DNA of 60,990 nucleotides, from the NCBI GenBank assembly GCA_016218025.1, contig JACRFD010000089.1, positions 1 through 60,990 of the forward strand, given 5' to 3'. Under the pieces are notes generated by a model. It did no database searches. It was not told the origin of the DNA and saw only the letters and a list, made by a program, of their open reading frames with translations. Both the position numbers and the translations under genes were made by a program. This document shows, piece by piece, positions 7,474 to 15,664 of this stretch. Every line of letters starts with the position of its first letter. Position 1 is the stretch's first letter. The stretch comes from Ignavibacteriales bacterium. GTDB lineage: Bacteria; Bacteroidota; Ignavibacteria; UBA10030; SZUA-254.

Positions 7474-7922
7474 AATATTATCTCCTTTCGATAAATATCT
7501 TGAGATACTTATTTGATGATTTTTACATTATTTCGATAAGTTACTATTTATATTTGTAGAAACGATGGACGGAATCCCATTTTTCCGCAAAATCTGTCAG
7601 AATTATTCGCTTTCTGTCTGTAAGTATCCGCTTTTTATCCACCCACCGCTTTTATGCGTGCTAAAGTAGAAAATGTTTTTATCAATGTCAAGTTTTTTCC
7701 CAACAAAAATTTATATTTACTTTCCCACTATCATCCCCAAAATGTTTCCTCAATAAAATTTCTGTTAACCCGCTTGCTATATTTCTCTCATCTCTTTTAT
7801 ATTAATAATTTATATCATAATTCTAATTTCCATTCGCTATGTTTTAATATCGGTTGATGTAAAAATTATCATTGCAATCCGTTATTTTTCCCCAATAATT
7901 GCGAACCATAATAATTGGGGGT
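7474..7922. other. AT-rich gap with one hairpin
   Basis: About 450 bases between the tiny membrane gene and the KTSC gene. I see no convincing gene. Possible reading frames are AT-driven and lack ribosome-binding sites. CCCCAAT (7890-7896) and ATTGGGG (7914-7920) pair, with further pairing inside the loop, just past the KTSC stop. No T run follows on the minus strand, so terminator function is doubtful. Promoters for the 54-residue gene must lie here but none stands out. Confidence 0.4.
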
Positions 7923-8135
7923 TCATTCTATTCTTTCATATGGATACACATTTTTAAAATTTCGATGTAAATAAGACCCAACAGACGATGCATTCTTTAG
8001 ATTCTCAAATTCTTGTTCGGGAACGCCTTTATAAATATATATCGTTCCATTATTAAAGCGTACGTATACTGTCTCATTTTCGTATTTGACAGCATCCACG
8101 TTCGAAGAACTTACTGTGAACCAATCAGTACTCAT
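7923..8135 (-). CDS. KTSC-domain protein
   Basis: A 70-residue protein that is essentially one KTSC domain: VSSSNVDAVKYENETVYVRF, then NGTIYIYKGVP, then SSVGSYLHRNFKNVYPYERI. KTSC units are named from the tail of some lysyl-tRNA synthetases and are found alone or next to nucleic-acid enzymes; their role is not settled. The ATG overlaps the HerA stop codon as ATGA, so it is translationally coupled as the last gene of the DUF2130-SIR2-HerA operon. In that place it could be a regulator or nucleic-acid-binding accessory, which is an inference. Confidence 0.8.
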   Translation of the reverse strand: MSTDWFTVSSSNVDAVKYENETVYVRFNNGTIYIYKGVPEQEFENLKNASSVGSYLHRNFKNVYPYERIE

Positions 8136-9919
8136 TTATTATTCTCCTTCAATTTTTGATTTCTCCATAAATCTAACAACTTCTGATATTCATTTGCAAT
8201 ATCCTTTTTTTCTTCGCGCCATCTTTCTGACGCCAATGGATCAGAACTTTTCGGTGTATTTGATGCTTTATAAAATTTTACTCTTGAGGGTATTCTTACT
8301 CCTTCACCTGAAATAATACCTTCTCCGGTTCTTAGGCTTGGCAATAAATCAATCATCGTTTGTAATTCATCTTGAATTGCAGATTTTATATGCCCTCTAT
8401 CTTTTGAATTATTCATTCGTAAGGCGATCATGGTACCACATTGACTTAAAACTGTTTCATCCAATTCTGATGGACGTTGTGTTACTAAGACCAAACCAAC
8501 TCCATATTTTCGTCCTTCTTTTGCGATGGTTTGAACGGTTCGAGATGAAACAGAATTTTCACCAGCTTTCAAATAAGTATGTGCCTCTTCGAGTATAATC
8601 AATAATGGTTGTTGTTTTCCACCGATGGAAAGATTTTGTCCCCAGAACAAAGCGTCGTAAATAATTTTAAGCAAAGTACCAGATATAGAACTTGTGATTT
8701 CACTCGGTACACCAGATAAATCAAGTATTGTAATTGGTTTCTCGTTTCCCAACCAACCTATCAGCAGTTCATTTAAATCTTTTTTTGTTTTGCCTGATAA
8801 GTTCGGATTAAAATCTCCCGATTTAAACATAAAACGATATCTGCTATCCTTCATTTTTACTCTTACACTATCAAGGAATCCGAGAATTCCTTTACGGTTA
8901 TTGTTGAGATATGGCTCTGAACTTCCAATACCAGCCGGTGTATATTCACTTGAAATCAGTTTTTCTGGATCACCTTTTTTGATCAACCATTCTGTAACTT
9001 TATCTTTCCCATAAGTTTTTCTTTCATAGTCATCTAAATCAAACCAAAATTGATTCATACTAAATGGAATTGGACTATCCGCACTCACAATTTCTTTCTC
9101 AACTTGCATTTTGTTTTTAACAACAGTTTCAATTTTTAATTCAAGAATTTTTGATCGGAGATAATCTTGGTTAGAGTCTGATAAGTTGCCGGAAAAGATA
9201 CTTATTAACTCATGGAATGGTAATGCCCAAAATGGTATAAATAATTCTTTCTCACCTAAAGAAGCATTAGCATTGATTTTATAAACATTGCTTCTCCCCT
9301 TCAGTGAATCATTATATTCTCCATGGGGATCGATGACAAGGATTCGAGAGCTTTTAAACTCTTTGTTTGCAATTGCATTCAATAAAACAACGACAGAATT
9401 TGATTTTCCACTTCCGGTTGAACCAAGGATTGCACAATGTCTTGATACCAATTTATTCAAATCAATTTTCGCACTTAGGCTTTCAGAGACACTTATATTA
9501 CCGACAGTAATTGAATTCTTTTCATCAAAGCCGCCATAGATAATTTCAAGATCATTTATTGTTACTAGGTGAACTTTATCTCCCGTCGTTGGAGATTGGG
9601 AAACACCTCGATCAAATTTAACACCGGTTTGTTCTCCGACCAAAACTAAATTTAAATATTGTCTATTACCTAACTTGTCATAGCCTTCTTTTAAGAGTTC
9701 TTTTAACTTATCGGGTATTGCATTTGCGCCTATCTGTGTTACAATACCATAAAGATTCGCGTAACCAAGTGGTATTTTCAGAAATGAACCAATTTGTCCG
9801 ACACGATAAACGATACCATCAATTACTGGCATATTCGATTTTAAGTTGTCAGATAATTGAATGGAAATTAAATTTCCATTCACATTGATAATTTCACCAA
9901 TCTCTGTTTGTTTATTCAT
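8132..9919 (-). CDS. herA: HerA-family ATPase of a SIR2-HerA system
   Basis: A 595-residue hexameric-type DNA translocase ATPase. The N-terminal 130 residues form a HAS-barrel-like region. Walker A is GSTGSGKS (166-173), Walker B IILEEAHTYL (441-450), and QTIAKEGRKYGVGLVLVTQR after it is the conserved HerA arm carrying the basic finger and sensor. In SIR2-HerA systems this ATPase assembles with the SIR2 protein, and the complex depletes NAD+ and acts on nucleic acid during phage infection. The start overlaps the SIR2 stop by four bases, and the end overlaps the KTSC start the same way, so the three proteins are probably made in fixed ratio. Confidence 0.9.
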   Translation of the reverse strand: MNKQTEIGEIINVNGNLISIQLSDNLKSNMPVIDGIVYRVGQIGSFLKIPLGYANLYGIVTQIGANAIPDKLKELLKEGYDKLGNRQYLNLVLVGEQTGVKFDRGVSQSPTTGDKVHLVTINDLEIIYGGFDEKNSITVGNISVSESLSAKIDLNKLVSRHCAILGSTGSGKSNSVVVLLNAIANKEFKSSRILVIDPHGEYNDSLKGRSNVYKINANASLGEKELFIPFWALPFHELISIFSGNLSDSNQDYLRSKILELKIETVVKNKMQVEKEIVSADSPIPFSMNQFWFDLDDYERKTYGKDKVTEWLIKKGDPEKLISSEYTPAGIGSSEPYLNNNRKGILGFLDSVRVKMKDSRYRFMFKSGDFNPNLSGKTKKDLNELLIGWLGNEKPITILDLSGVPSEITSSISGTLLKIIYDALFWGQNLSIGGKQQPLLIILEEAHTYLKAGENSVSSRTVQTIAKEGRKYGVGLVLVTQRPSELDETVLSQCGTMIALRMNNSKDRGHIKSAIQDELQTMIDLLPSLRTGEGIISGEGVRIPSRVKFYKASNTPKSSDPLASERWREEKKDIANEYQKLLDLWRNQKLKENNK

Positions 9920-11178
9920 TTTGTTGCTTCTTTTAGATAAAGGTCGTTTTCTATTATCATAGACTTAAGAAATGCTACAAACTTTGTGAAATCAGGAAGA
10001 AAGAGTTCCCCCTCTCCAGTCCAAGTTTCTTCTCCTTTTTTTTCAACTTTCTTTTCGATTTTTCTATCATCACCATCTTCCGAAAAATATAAATTTAGCG
10101 ATAATGTCCCAGTTCTATCGGATTCGGTTTTTAGTTTCCATTTACCATATTGACACCCAATAACAGCACTTCGATATCCATAAACAGATAATTTACCATT
10201 TGATTTTGCTTTTTGGACAATAGGTGAGCTTTCGTCTAAATTATATTTTTTAGTTTTATCATCTTTGTCATGATATAGCGCTACTACATAAGATTTTGTA
10301 TTTGAATTTAATGCAGTTAAAATCCTTTCATTTATATGGTCGTCATTAAAAGAATAACCGCAAGTAATAAGCACGACATCATCTTGTTTTAAATAATTTG
10401 ACAGTCTATCCAATAAAGATACATAGGGTTGTTTTTTTGAATCACTGTATTTAAATGTCGATGGATATATTAAAATATCCTCGTCACTGGAATCTTTTCG
10501 AATAACTTTTTGTGTAATTTTGTCAAAATGCCAACCCAAAGAACCATGGACCTTCCATAGTTTTGTTTGATGGGGTAAGAAATCCAAGTCTTCAACGGAA
10601 TCCGAATTGAAAAACGGTAAAAAACTTCCAGTAAAGCCATCGTAATAAGGAATAATTTTCCCTTCCAGGCCCAACTCAAATAGATAATCATAATTTGTCG
10701 TAAATATTTCGATCGGATATTTCCTATCAGCTCTACCAATCCATTCTGCAAAATCAAATTGAATGATATCTTCCAGCTTTTTCAGATTTTTGTGAACACT
10801 AACTTTTTCTCTTATTTGCTTTTTAATATCAGTTATTAATAATTCTATGTCTGTCTTAGTTAATTTATTCAATCTTCCATCGGCAATTATTGATAGCTTT
10901 TGCTCTAAATTGGATAGTAGTGTTTCAATGTTATATTTTCCGGTGCCGATTTCTTTTTTAATCTCATCAATAGCATTTTTGTATTTAGGTTCCTTTGATA
11001 ATTCCGTTTCGATGCTTTGAGTCAAATCTCCCATTGCAGGAACAAACAACGAATCCTTATTTTTTTTAGACAAAGAGGTACCAGCCCCAAACAAAAAAGC
11101 TATTTTCTTTTTATCGGATATTAATAACTGTTGCAATCCACGTATATGTTCAGAGGGATCGTGTGTAAATTCAGTCAT
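9916..11178 (-). CDS. SIR2-family NADase-type defence protein
   Basis: A SIR2-like protein of the defence type. Numbering from an in-frame upstream ATG at 11193, the NAD-binding GAGTS is at 36-40, TTNYD at 165-169, the catalytic His in VHGS at 216, and GYSFNDDHINERI closes the fold. All key residues are present, so it should bind and cleave NAD+. A C-terminal domain of about 110 residues is unassigned. I prefer the start at 11178, with GGAG nine bases upstream and a product beginning MTEFTHDPSEH. The gene is coupled to herA downstream. The two together match the known SIR2-HerA anti-phage pair. Confidence 0.88.
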   Translation of the reverse strand: MTEFTHDPSEHIRGLQQLLISDKKKIAFLFGAGTSLSKKNKDSLFVPAMGDLTQSIETELSKEPKYKNAIDEIKKEIGTGKYNIETLLSNLEQKLSIIADGRLNKLTKTDIELLITDIKKQIREKVSVHKNLKKLEDIIQFDFAEWIGRADRKYPIEIFTTNYDYLFELGLEGKIIPYYDGFTGSFLPFFNSDSVEDLDFLPHQTKLWKVHGSLGWHFDKITQKVIRKDSSDEDILIYPSTFKYSDSKKQPYVSLLDRLSNYLKQDDVVLITCGYSFNDDHINERILTALNSNTKSYVVALYHDKDDKTKKYNLDESSPIVQKAKSNGKLSVYGYRSAVIGCQYGKWKLKTESDRTGTLSLNLYFSEDGDDRKIEKKVEKKGEETWTGEGELFLPDFTKFVAFLKSMIIENDLYLKEATK

Positions 11179-11215
11179 ATATTCTATCTCCATTTATTAT
11201 TTTCAATCTCGTTCT

Positions 11216-12478
11216 TTACTCGCTTAGTTCTAATATATTATCCTTAGAACCTATTTGTTTTAATTCAGGTATAGAGCTTCCGGCAATGCCTTTAATAGAA
11301 CCAATAAAATGATTTGTGTTGAGCAAAACTTTTTCAAGCTGCTTCTCTCTCTCCTTCCAAATTCTTTCCATAGCTCGTTTTTCCTGTACGTAACTATCAT
11401 GTAAATCTGTAAATCCTTCAATAATAGCTCCTACTTGCAGTCTGAATTCTGTACTCGTCAAATAATCGTAGAGCATCTGCATCTTATCCCCTTTATTGGA
11501 TTGAGTAGCATATGCCTCACTTATCTTTATTAAACTTTCTCTTAAAACGATGACCAAGCCCTTAACACTATTAAACGAACAAATCCACACATCATCCTTT
11601 TGCCCGACTCTATCAATATCCTCTGGAAGGGTTTCTGAAACGATGATACAAATACCGGCTTTGATTGCAACAGCATCTGCTTTGAGCTTATTTATCCAAT
11701 CATTACTGAATGATTTGGTTCTTTTACTTTCGTACAATATTGTCCCGCAGTCCTTACCATTTTTATCACGAACTGTTTGTATGACATCTGCCCCTTTAAT
11801 ACCTTTACCAACTTCCGCTATTAGATCAAATGGGAAAAGTATCTTCAACATTTCTTCCAGAGCCAATTCTTGGACTTCACCTTGTAACTGCATTGATCCT
11901 TGATCTGCTTTACGTTTCATTTCTTCTGCAAGTTTCTTTTGATCATCAAGTTGTTTTTCAAGTTCTTTTATTTTTAATGAGGACGCTTCATCAATTTGCT
12001 TTTGGATCTTTGTCCTTTCTTCTTTTAGTTTCTCTGAAAATTCTTTTTCCTTTTCCAATGTGACGGTTTCGCGTAATTCGTCTTTTTCTCGCTTAAGCTT
12101 TTCAATCTCCGCTTTTGTCTTGTTAAGGTCTTTTACCTGCCCTGATTTTTGCTCAAGCTCTTTTTTCAATATTTTAATTTCTTCGGCCGTTTCCTCATTG
12201 ATTTCGTCACGAATAGATTTCTCTACTTTGAGCCTTTCTGTGCTGAGCTTGGATTTAATCCCTTCTTTGATCTGTTCTTGCACTGCTCCTTTATCTTTTT
12301 CTATCTGTTCTCTTTCTTCTTCCAAGAACTTTAGTTTTTTCTGATACTCTTTATCCTTCTTGGCATTGAGTTCTTCAAATTCTTTTTTCAGTTGTTCTTG
12401 AACTTGGTGATGCAATATTTCGCTCACATTGATTTTTGTCCCACATTTGGGGCAACTAATTGTATTTTCTTTTTCCAT
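11216..12478 (-). CDS. DUF2130 coiled-coil protein with PD-(D/E)XK-like motif
   Basis: A 420-residue protein. CPKC at 9-12 is half a zinc ribbon with no second pair. Residues 30-200 are a long charged coiled coil. Residues 200-390 are the DUF2130 region, where Glu209, Asp231 (in GADVIQTV) and Glu250-x-Lys252 (ILYESKRTK) are spaced like the catalytic residues of a PD-(D/E)XK nuclease. DUF2130 proteins are often phage- or defence-linked and uncharacterised. It lies 37 bases before the SIR2 gene on the same strand, so it is the likely first full gene of the operon. It could be a sensor or a second effector. Confidence 0.78.
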   Translation of the reverse strand: MEKENTISCPKCGTKINVSEILHHQVQEQLKKEFEELNAKKDKEYQKKLKFLEEEREQIEKDKGAVQEQIKEGIKSKLSTERLKVEKSIRDEINEETAEEIKILKKELEQKSGQVKDLNKTKAEIEKLKREKDELRETVTLEKEKEFSEKLKEERTKIQKQIDEASSLKIKELEKQLDDQKKLAEEMKRKADQGSMQLQGEVQELALEEMLKILFPFDLIAEVGKGIKGADVIQTVRDKNGKDCGTILYESKRTKSFSNDWINKLKADAVAIKAGICIIVSETLPEDIDRVGQKDDVWICSFNSVKGLVIVLRESLIKISEAYATQSNKGDKMQMLYDYLTSTEFRLQVGAIIEGFTDLHDSYVQEKRAMERIWKEREKQLEKVLLNTNHFIGSIKGIAGSSIPELKQIGSKDNILELSE

Positions 12479-12581
12479 TATTAATCATCCTATTAAAACA
12501 TTTTTTAGGAAATCGATACTTCACCTTCGATCCTCCGACTTTAAAACCATTCTGCCTTTTCGGTTTTTTGGGCGGTGTCAT
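12456..12581 (-). CDS. Possible very basic 41-aa leader peptide
   Basis: An open frame starting MTPPKKPKRQNGF and rich in Lys/Arg, with one Cys, overlaps the start of the DUF2130 gene by 23 bases in another frame. The site before its ATG (GAAAGTTG) is weak. If translated, its stop lies just inside the DUF2130 gene, so ribosomes could re-initiate there. It may equally be chance. I know no family for it. Confidence 0.25.
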   Translation of the reverse strand: MTPPKKPKRQNGFKVGGSKVKYRFPKKCFNRMINNGKRKYN

Positions 12582-12650
12582 CAACTTTCGTATCTATAAA
12601 ATATCCCAGATAGTAAAGAGAACTGTTTGTCTTATTTTTATTTAATATTC

Positions 12651-13325
12651 TTATAATTCCTTCCACACTCTCCCTTGCTTCATCTCAATCTTATGTATCG
12701 GATGTATTTCCCACGGTGTTGCGCGCCCGCGCAGGTTCGTCGTTTTGTGTTCATGGTCCCACATCAGGTAACCGCTTATCCGCACCTTCGTTGTATCCGT
12801 CGCTAACTTTTTAATTCGCTCTCTCGTCCATGTCGGGTGTGTTGCAAGCATCCTCGGCGAGACTTCTATTACAATAGATGCATCCTTAGCCGCCCCCCTC
12901 TTCGCCGCCAACCATATATGGAAATCACGTGCAGAGTCGTTCTGGCAGTTGCACGCTTCGGGACTCATCTTTTTTACATCAAGTATATATCCCGTTACCT
13001 GCACCGCCTTCTTCTCGTACTTCGCAACCGCTTTCTGGTCCCCTTCGCTCCAGTTCTTCCGGTTGCTCGCAGGTAAATCGTCCGGTAAATCGTTTATAAT
13101 TTTAGAAATGGAAAATGTTTGGAAATTGCTTACAGGTTTGTCTCGGTTCTTCAAAGCATTAAGATATGGGTCTCCCCCCAATCCCGTGTCAGGGCACTCC
13201 TCGCCGTACAGCGTTACTGTCCCCGTCGATAAATCCCTGGGATCATAAAAATTCCATTGCCCCTGTCCCGTCGTAAGACAGAATGCAACAAAAAAACAAA
13301 ATAGTAAATATCGTCGAATATACAT
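12651..13325 (-). CDS. Secreted OB-fold-like protein of unknown function
   Basis: A 224-residue exported protein. Residues 1-22 are a signal peptide ending near TTGQGQ. The mature part has two strand-rich blocks resembling an OB-fold: VQVTGYILDVKK, then CNCQNDSARDFHIWL and IVIEVSPRM, then VRISGYLMWDHEH and the tail TPWEIHPIHKIE. This resembles small secreted OB-fold nucleic-acid or nuclease-inhibitor-like proteins, but I cannot name a family with confidence. The start has AAAGGA upstream. It is not obviously part of the defence operon that begins 70 bases downstream on the same strand, though read-through is possible. Confidence 0.6.
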   Translation of the reverse strand: MYIRRYLLFCFFVAFCLTTGQGQWNFYDPRDLSTGTVTLYGEECPDTGLGGDPYLNALKNRDKPVSNFQTFSISKIINDLPDDLPASNRKNWSEGDQKAVAKYEKKAVQVTGYILDVKKMSPEACNCQNDSARDFHIWLAAKRGAAKDASIVIEVSPRMLATHPTWTRERIKKLATDTTKVRISGYLMWDHEHKTTNLRGRATPWEIHPIHKIEMKQGRVWKEL

Positions 13326-13736
13326 ATGTTTTCCTTTCCCCTAACATATTGTAACTCATATCCCGGTTTAACCGAGGCACTGGAAATAACAACTAAAGGT
13401 GTCTCAGCATTAATTTAACATCTAAATAAACTTTCATAACGTAAATAAATTTCATCTGGTGCCAAAATATAAAATTTTAACTTCAATGTCAAATTATTTA
13501 CCCTTTAATATCGGTCATTCTTCAACAAATATCTCCCTACTCTTTTTCCATCCATTTCCTGAGGAATTCTGAGCGTTATCGAGATAGGAAGAAATGATAA
13601 ACCCATTATGATTCACCGCATCTCTCCATCAACTAACACATCTTCTTTGTGGAGCGATGGAATGATATTAATGCTTGTCCTGTAAGAATACCCATGAACC
13701 GGGTTTTATCACTCTAAGAGAAAATCAAAAAATCAT

Positions 13737-13973
13737 CCTCCCCTTACGAAGGGGAGGACTGAGGAGGGGTCATAAAAAAACAGCCTCATAAACAAATCCC
13801 CTCTGTCATCAGCTTAATCCCTGCGAAAGGGGACGAAAGGGGTGTGTAACATAGCACTCAAAAAAAATCTCCCCCTTACGAAGGGGGAGAATAAGAGGGG
13901 GTTAAAATAAATCCTCAGCATAACTATCCCTCTCCCAACTTGTCCTGAGCGGAGTCGAAGGACGGGGAGAGGG
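13737..13973. repeat. Cluster of related intergenic hairpins
   Basis: The gap 13326-13991 contains no gene I can support, but near the next gene it holds several G/C-run hairpins. CCTCCCCTT-ACG-AAGGGGAGG is at 13737-13757. TCTCCCCCTT-ACG-AAGGGGGAGA is at 13868-13890, a close copy with the same loop and the same G-rich tail. A weaker copy lies near 13816-13832. CCCTCTCCC (13928-13936) pairs with GGGAGAGGG (13965-13973) around a CTGAGCGGAGTCGAAG core. The copies suggest a dispersed palindromic repeat family. Confidence 0.6.
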
Positions 13974-13991
13974 ATTATAGGGAGAGGGTTC

Positions 13992-14687
13992 TCACGGTGT
14001 CGGCGGCGGCGGCACCGGAGTCGCCTCCGGCTCGTGCACAATACCCAGATCTTTAATTACCCTCGCAGCAAAATACTCGTTATAAAATTCCGTGTACCCC
14101 TCTCTCAGCAACTCCATCTGTCTGTCAATTTCATTTTCCAATAAATCATCCGCCTTGGCAAACAGTTCAGTCAAACTTAGTCGTGCACCCGTTCGCGCCG
14201 CATTTCCGCTCTCACGCTCCCCCAGCGATGTGTCATATCCATCGATCTTATCTTTGAGTGCATTCACTTTCACATCTGTAATACCGTAAGGTGACAGTGC
14301 CGCAACATTCGCCGCCGCAAGCTCCCGTATCGATCTCGCCTTAATCACCAACTCGGTATCTCTCATCCTCCGCAGGTACGATTCCTTCACATCGCTCTTC
14401 GCCGTCAACTCGGCATTCTTCTCCTTTCTGCCGTATGCATATAACGCAGATGCAATCGGCATCAATGCTTGTATCATTTCATCCTCCGCTTGCAGCTTCG
14501 TCAGAGTTTTCCCTGCAACGGCAGTGTCCATCTGCATCGCTTTCGCTTCGATCCCTTCCACGGTCGTTCTGAACGCTGTTATCGAATCTGCAAATGCCGG
14601 TATCGTATCGGTTATGGTCTTATTCCCATCTAACTTCGCCAATACCGCCTTGTACATCGTCTGTTTGTTTTCTTCATGCTTCCTCAT
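13992..14687 (-). CDS. Helical protein of unknown function with Pro-rich tail
   Basis: A 231-residue protein with no signal peptide or membrane segment. It is almost wholly alpha-helical and alanine-rich, with a middle block of YLRRMRDTELVIKARSIREL and a short tail VPPPPTP. I do not know its function. The start is well supported by GAGGAG seven bases upstream. It stands alone between two repeat-rich gaps. The internal pattern 'K..YL.RMRDTEL...A..I...A' suggests a bundle of long helices, possibly structural. Composition is somewhat more GC-rich than the neighbouring housekeeping genes. Confidence 0.6.
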   Translation of the reverse strand: MRKHEENKQTMYKAVLAKLDGNKTITDTIPAFADSITAFRTTVEGIEAKAMQMDTAVAGKTLTKLQAEDEMIQALMPIASALYAYGRKEKNAELTAKSDVKESYLRRMRDTELVIKARSIRELAAANVAALSPYGITDVKVNALKDKIDGYDTSLGERESGNAARTGARLSLTELFAKADDLLENEIDRQMELLREGYTEFYNEYFAARVIKDLGIVHEPEATPVPPPPTP

Positions 14688-14903
14688 TGGAATGCTCCTC
14701 TTATTTATTTGATGAATAGTTTATTATGTTTACACGTTTTCCTGCCCCGTTCTCTGGTTTCACCTTCAACCCGTCCAACCAAAAGGGAAACCCTTGGTGC
14801 TGTCATAATTTTTTCAGCAAATCTATTCATAATACCCGTTTCATAAAATTCATTAGCTTATGAATTATATACACTCCATTTGGTTGTGATGGAGTTCTCA
14901 GGC

Positions 14904-15024
14904 TGTGTGAAAACTCTAAAACCAAGCATATCATTCTGATCCCGCTCGAAGAGCGGGAGAAGAATCTGAACTTAGATTGAGACTCTTCGTTAACGCTCAG
15001 AGTGACAAATGGACTTTTCACACA
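14904..15024. repeat. 121-bp inverted-repeat element (MITE-like)
   Basis: TGTGTGAAAA (14904-14913) and TTTTCACACA (15015-15024) are perfect terminal inverted repeats. The interior holds a perfect hairpin, CCCGCTC-GAA-GAGCGGG (14941-14957), and a second weak fold around GAGACTCTTCG and CTCAGAGTGAC. No transposase is nearby. The form fits a small non-coding palindromic element. It lies in the gene-free gap 14688-15664. Confidence 0.55.
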
Positions 15025-15119
15025 CTCTGTCTACTCCCGACCAACAGAATTTAATCTCCATTATAATTTAACAAATCCTTCACAACATAATTTTCTGCAA
15101 AATTCGCATCTAATGCTCA

Positions 15120-15455
15120 TTTCATCTCCTTCATCCACTTATGAATTACTTATACTGGACATTGTGTCACCTCAACCTGCCAATGAATTACTTATTTTCA
15201 CCATTGAATAAACTTAAACCATTAATGAAAAATCATGCTTTATCAGTGAATAAATGCACATTGCCAATATGTCAGTTAACATGGACAATGTGTCACTTGA
15301 ATTCAGTACTGAATATTCTTACTTCGTTACTGAATCACTTTAAATTTGTAATGAACAAGTTTAACTTATAACTGAATGAATTTAATTTGCCTCTGAATAA
15401 CATCAAATCCTCTCTGAATCTTTTGATCTTTCAATTTCATCTCCAATCTTTTTTT
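15120..15455 (+). repeat. 21-bp-period degenerate array, 16 units
   Basis: From 15141 to 15434 fourteen units of exactly 21 bases follow one another with no insertion or deletion. Most begin NTGAAT and continue with an A/T-rich pattern close to NANTTTAANTT. Three units (at 15162, 15267 and 15288) carry a TGTCA variant. Flanking units at 15120 and 15435 both begin TTTCATCTCC. Read on the plus strand in phase with the repeat, the units encode a heptad pattern like L-N-x-L with a single stop (15369-15371), while the minus frame has many stops. No ribosome-binding site precedes the ATG at 15141. Confidence 0.75.
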
Positions 15456-15611
15456 ATGTAAGCATTCCCATCGATCATCGCGTAAAAGATATATGCTTTA
15501 ATCACTTCTATTTCTATTAAAGATGCGATTACTCCTGCGATACCTGATTGCCAACCTGCATCGCATCGATTTTACAAAATCTTTTCTTAAAAAGCAACAA
15601 TATAAAACAAT

Positions 15612-15638
15612 TGCGGCTCACTTTTTATGTGAGCCGCA
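15612..15638 (-). terminator. Rho-independent terminator
   Basis: TGCGGCTCAC and GTGAGCCGCA pair perfectly (10 bp) around a 7-base T-rich loop. On the minus strand this is followed by ATTGTTTTATA. It lies 27 bases beyond the stop of the T9SS cargo gene. Confidence 0.7.
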
Positions 15639-15664
15639 CTTTAAAACGCAATAATCTTCTCTGT

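Noticed and set aside
7654..7857. A plus-strand frame of 67 codons in the gap before KTSC
   Set aside because: No ribosome-binding site, composition driven by A/T, and no recognisable pattern.
15141..15371. A 76-codon plus-strand gene over the 21-bp array
   Set aside because: There is no ribosome-binding site, and the repeat continues unchanged past its stop, so it is best read as a repeat (perhaps an old coding one) and not a gene.
15120..15455. A CRISPR array
   Set aside because: Units are contiguous and diverged, with no conserved repeats alternating with unique spacers, and no cas gene is present.
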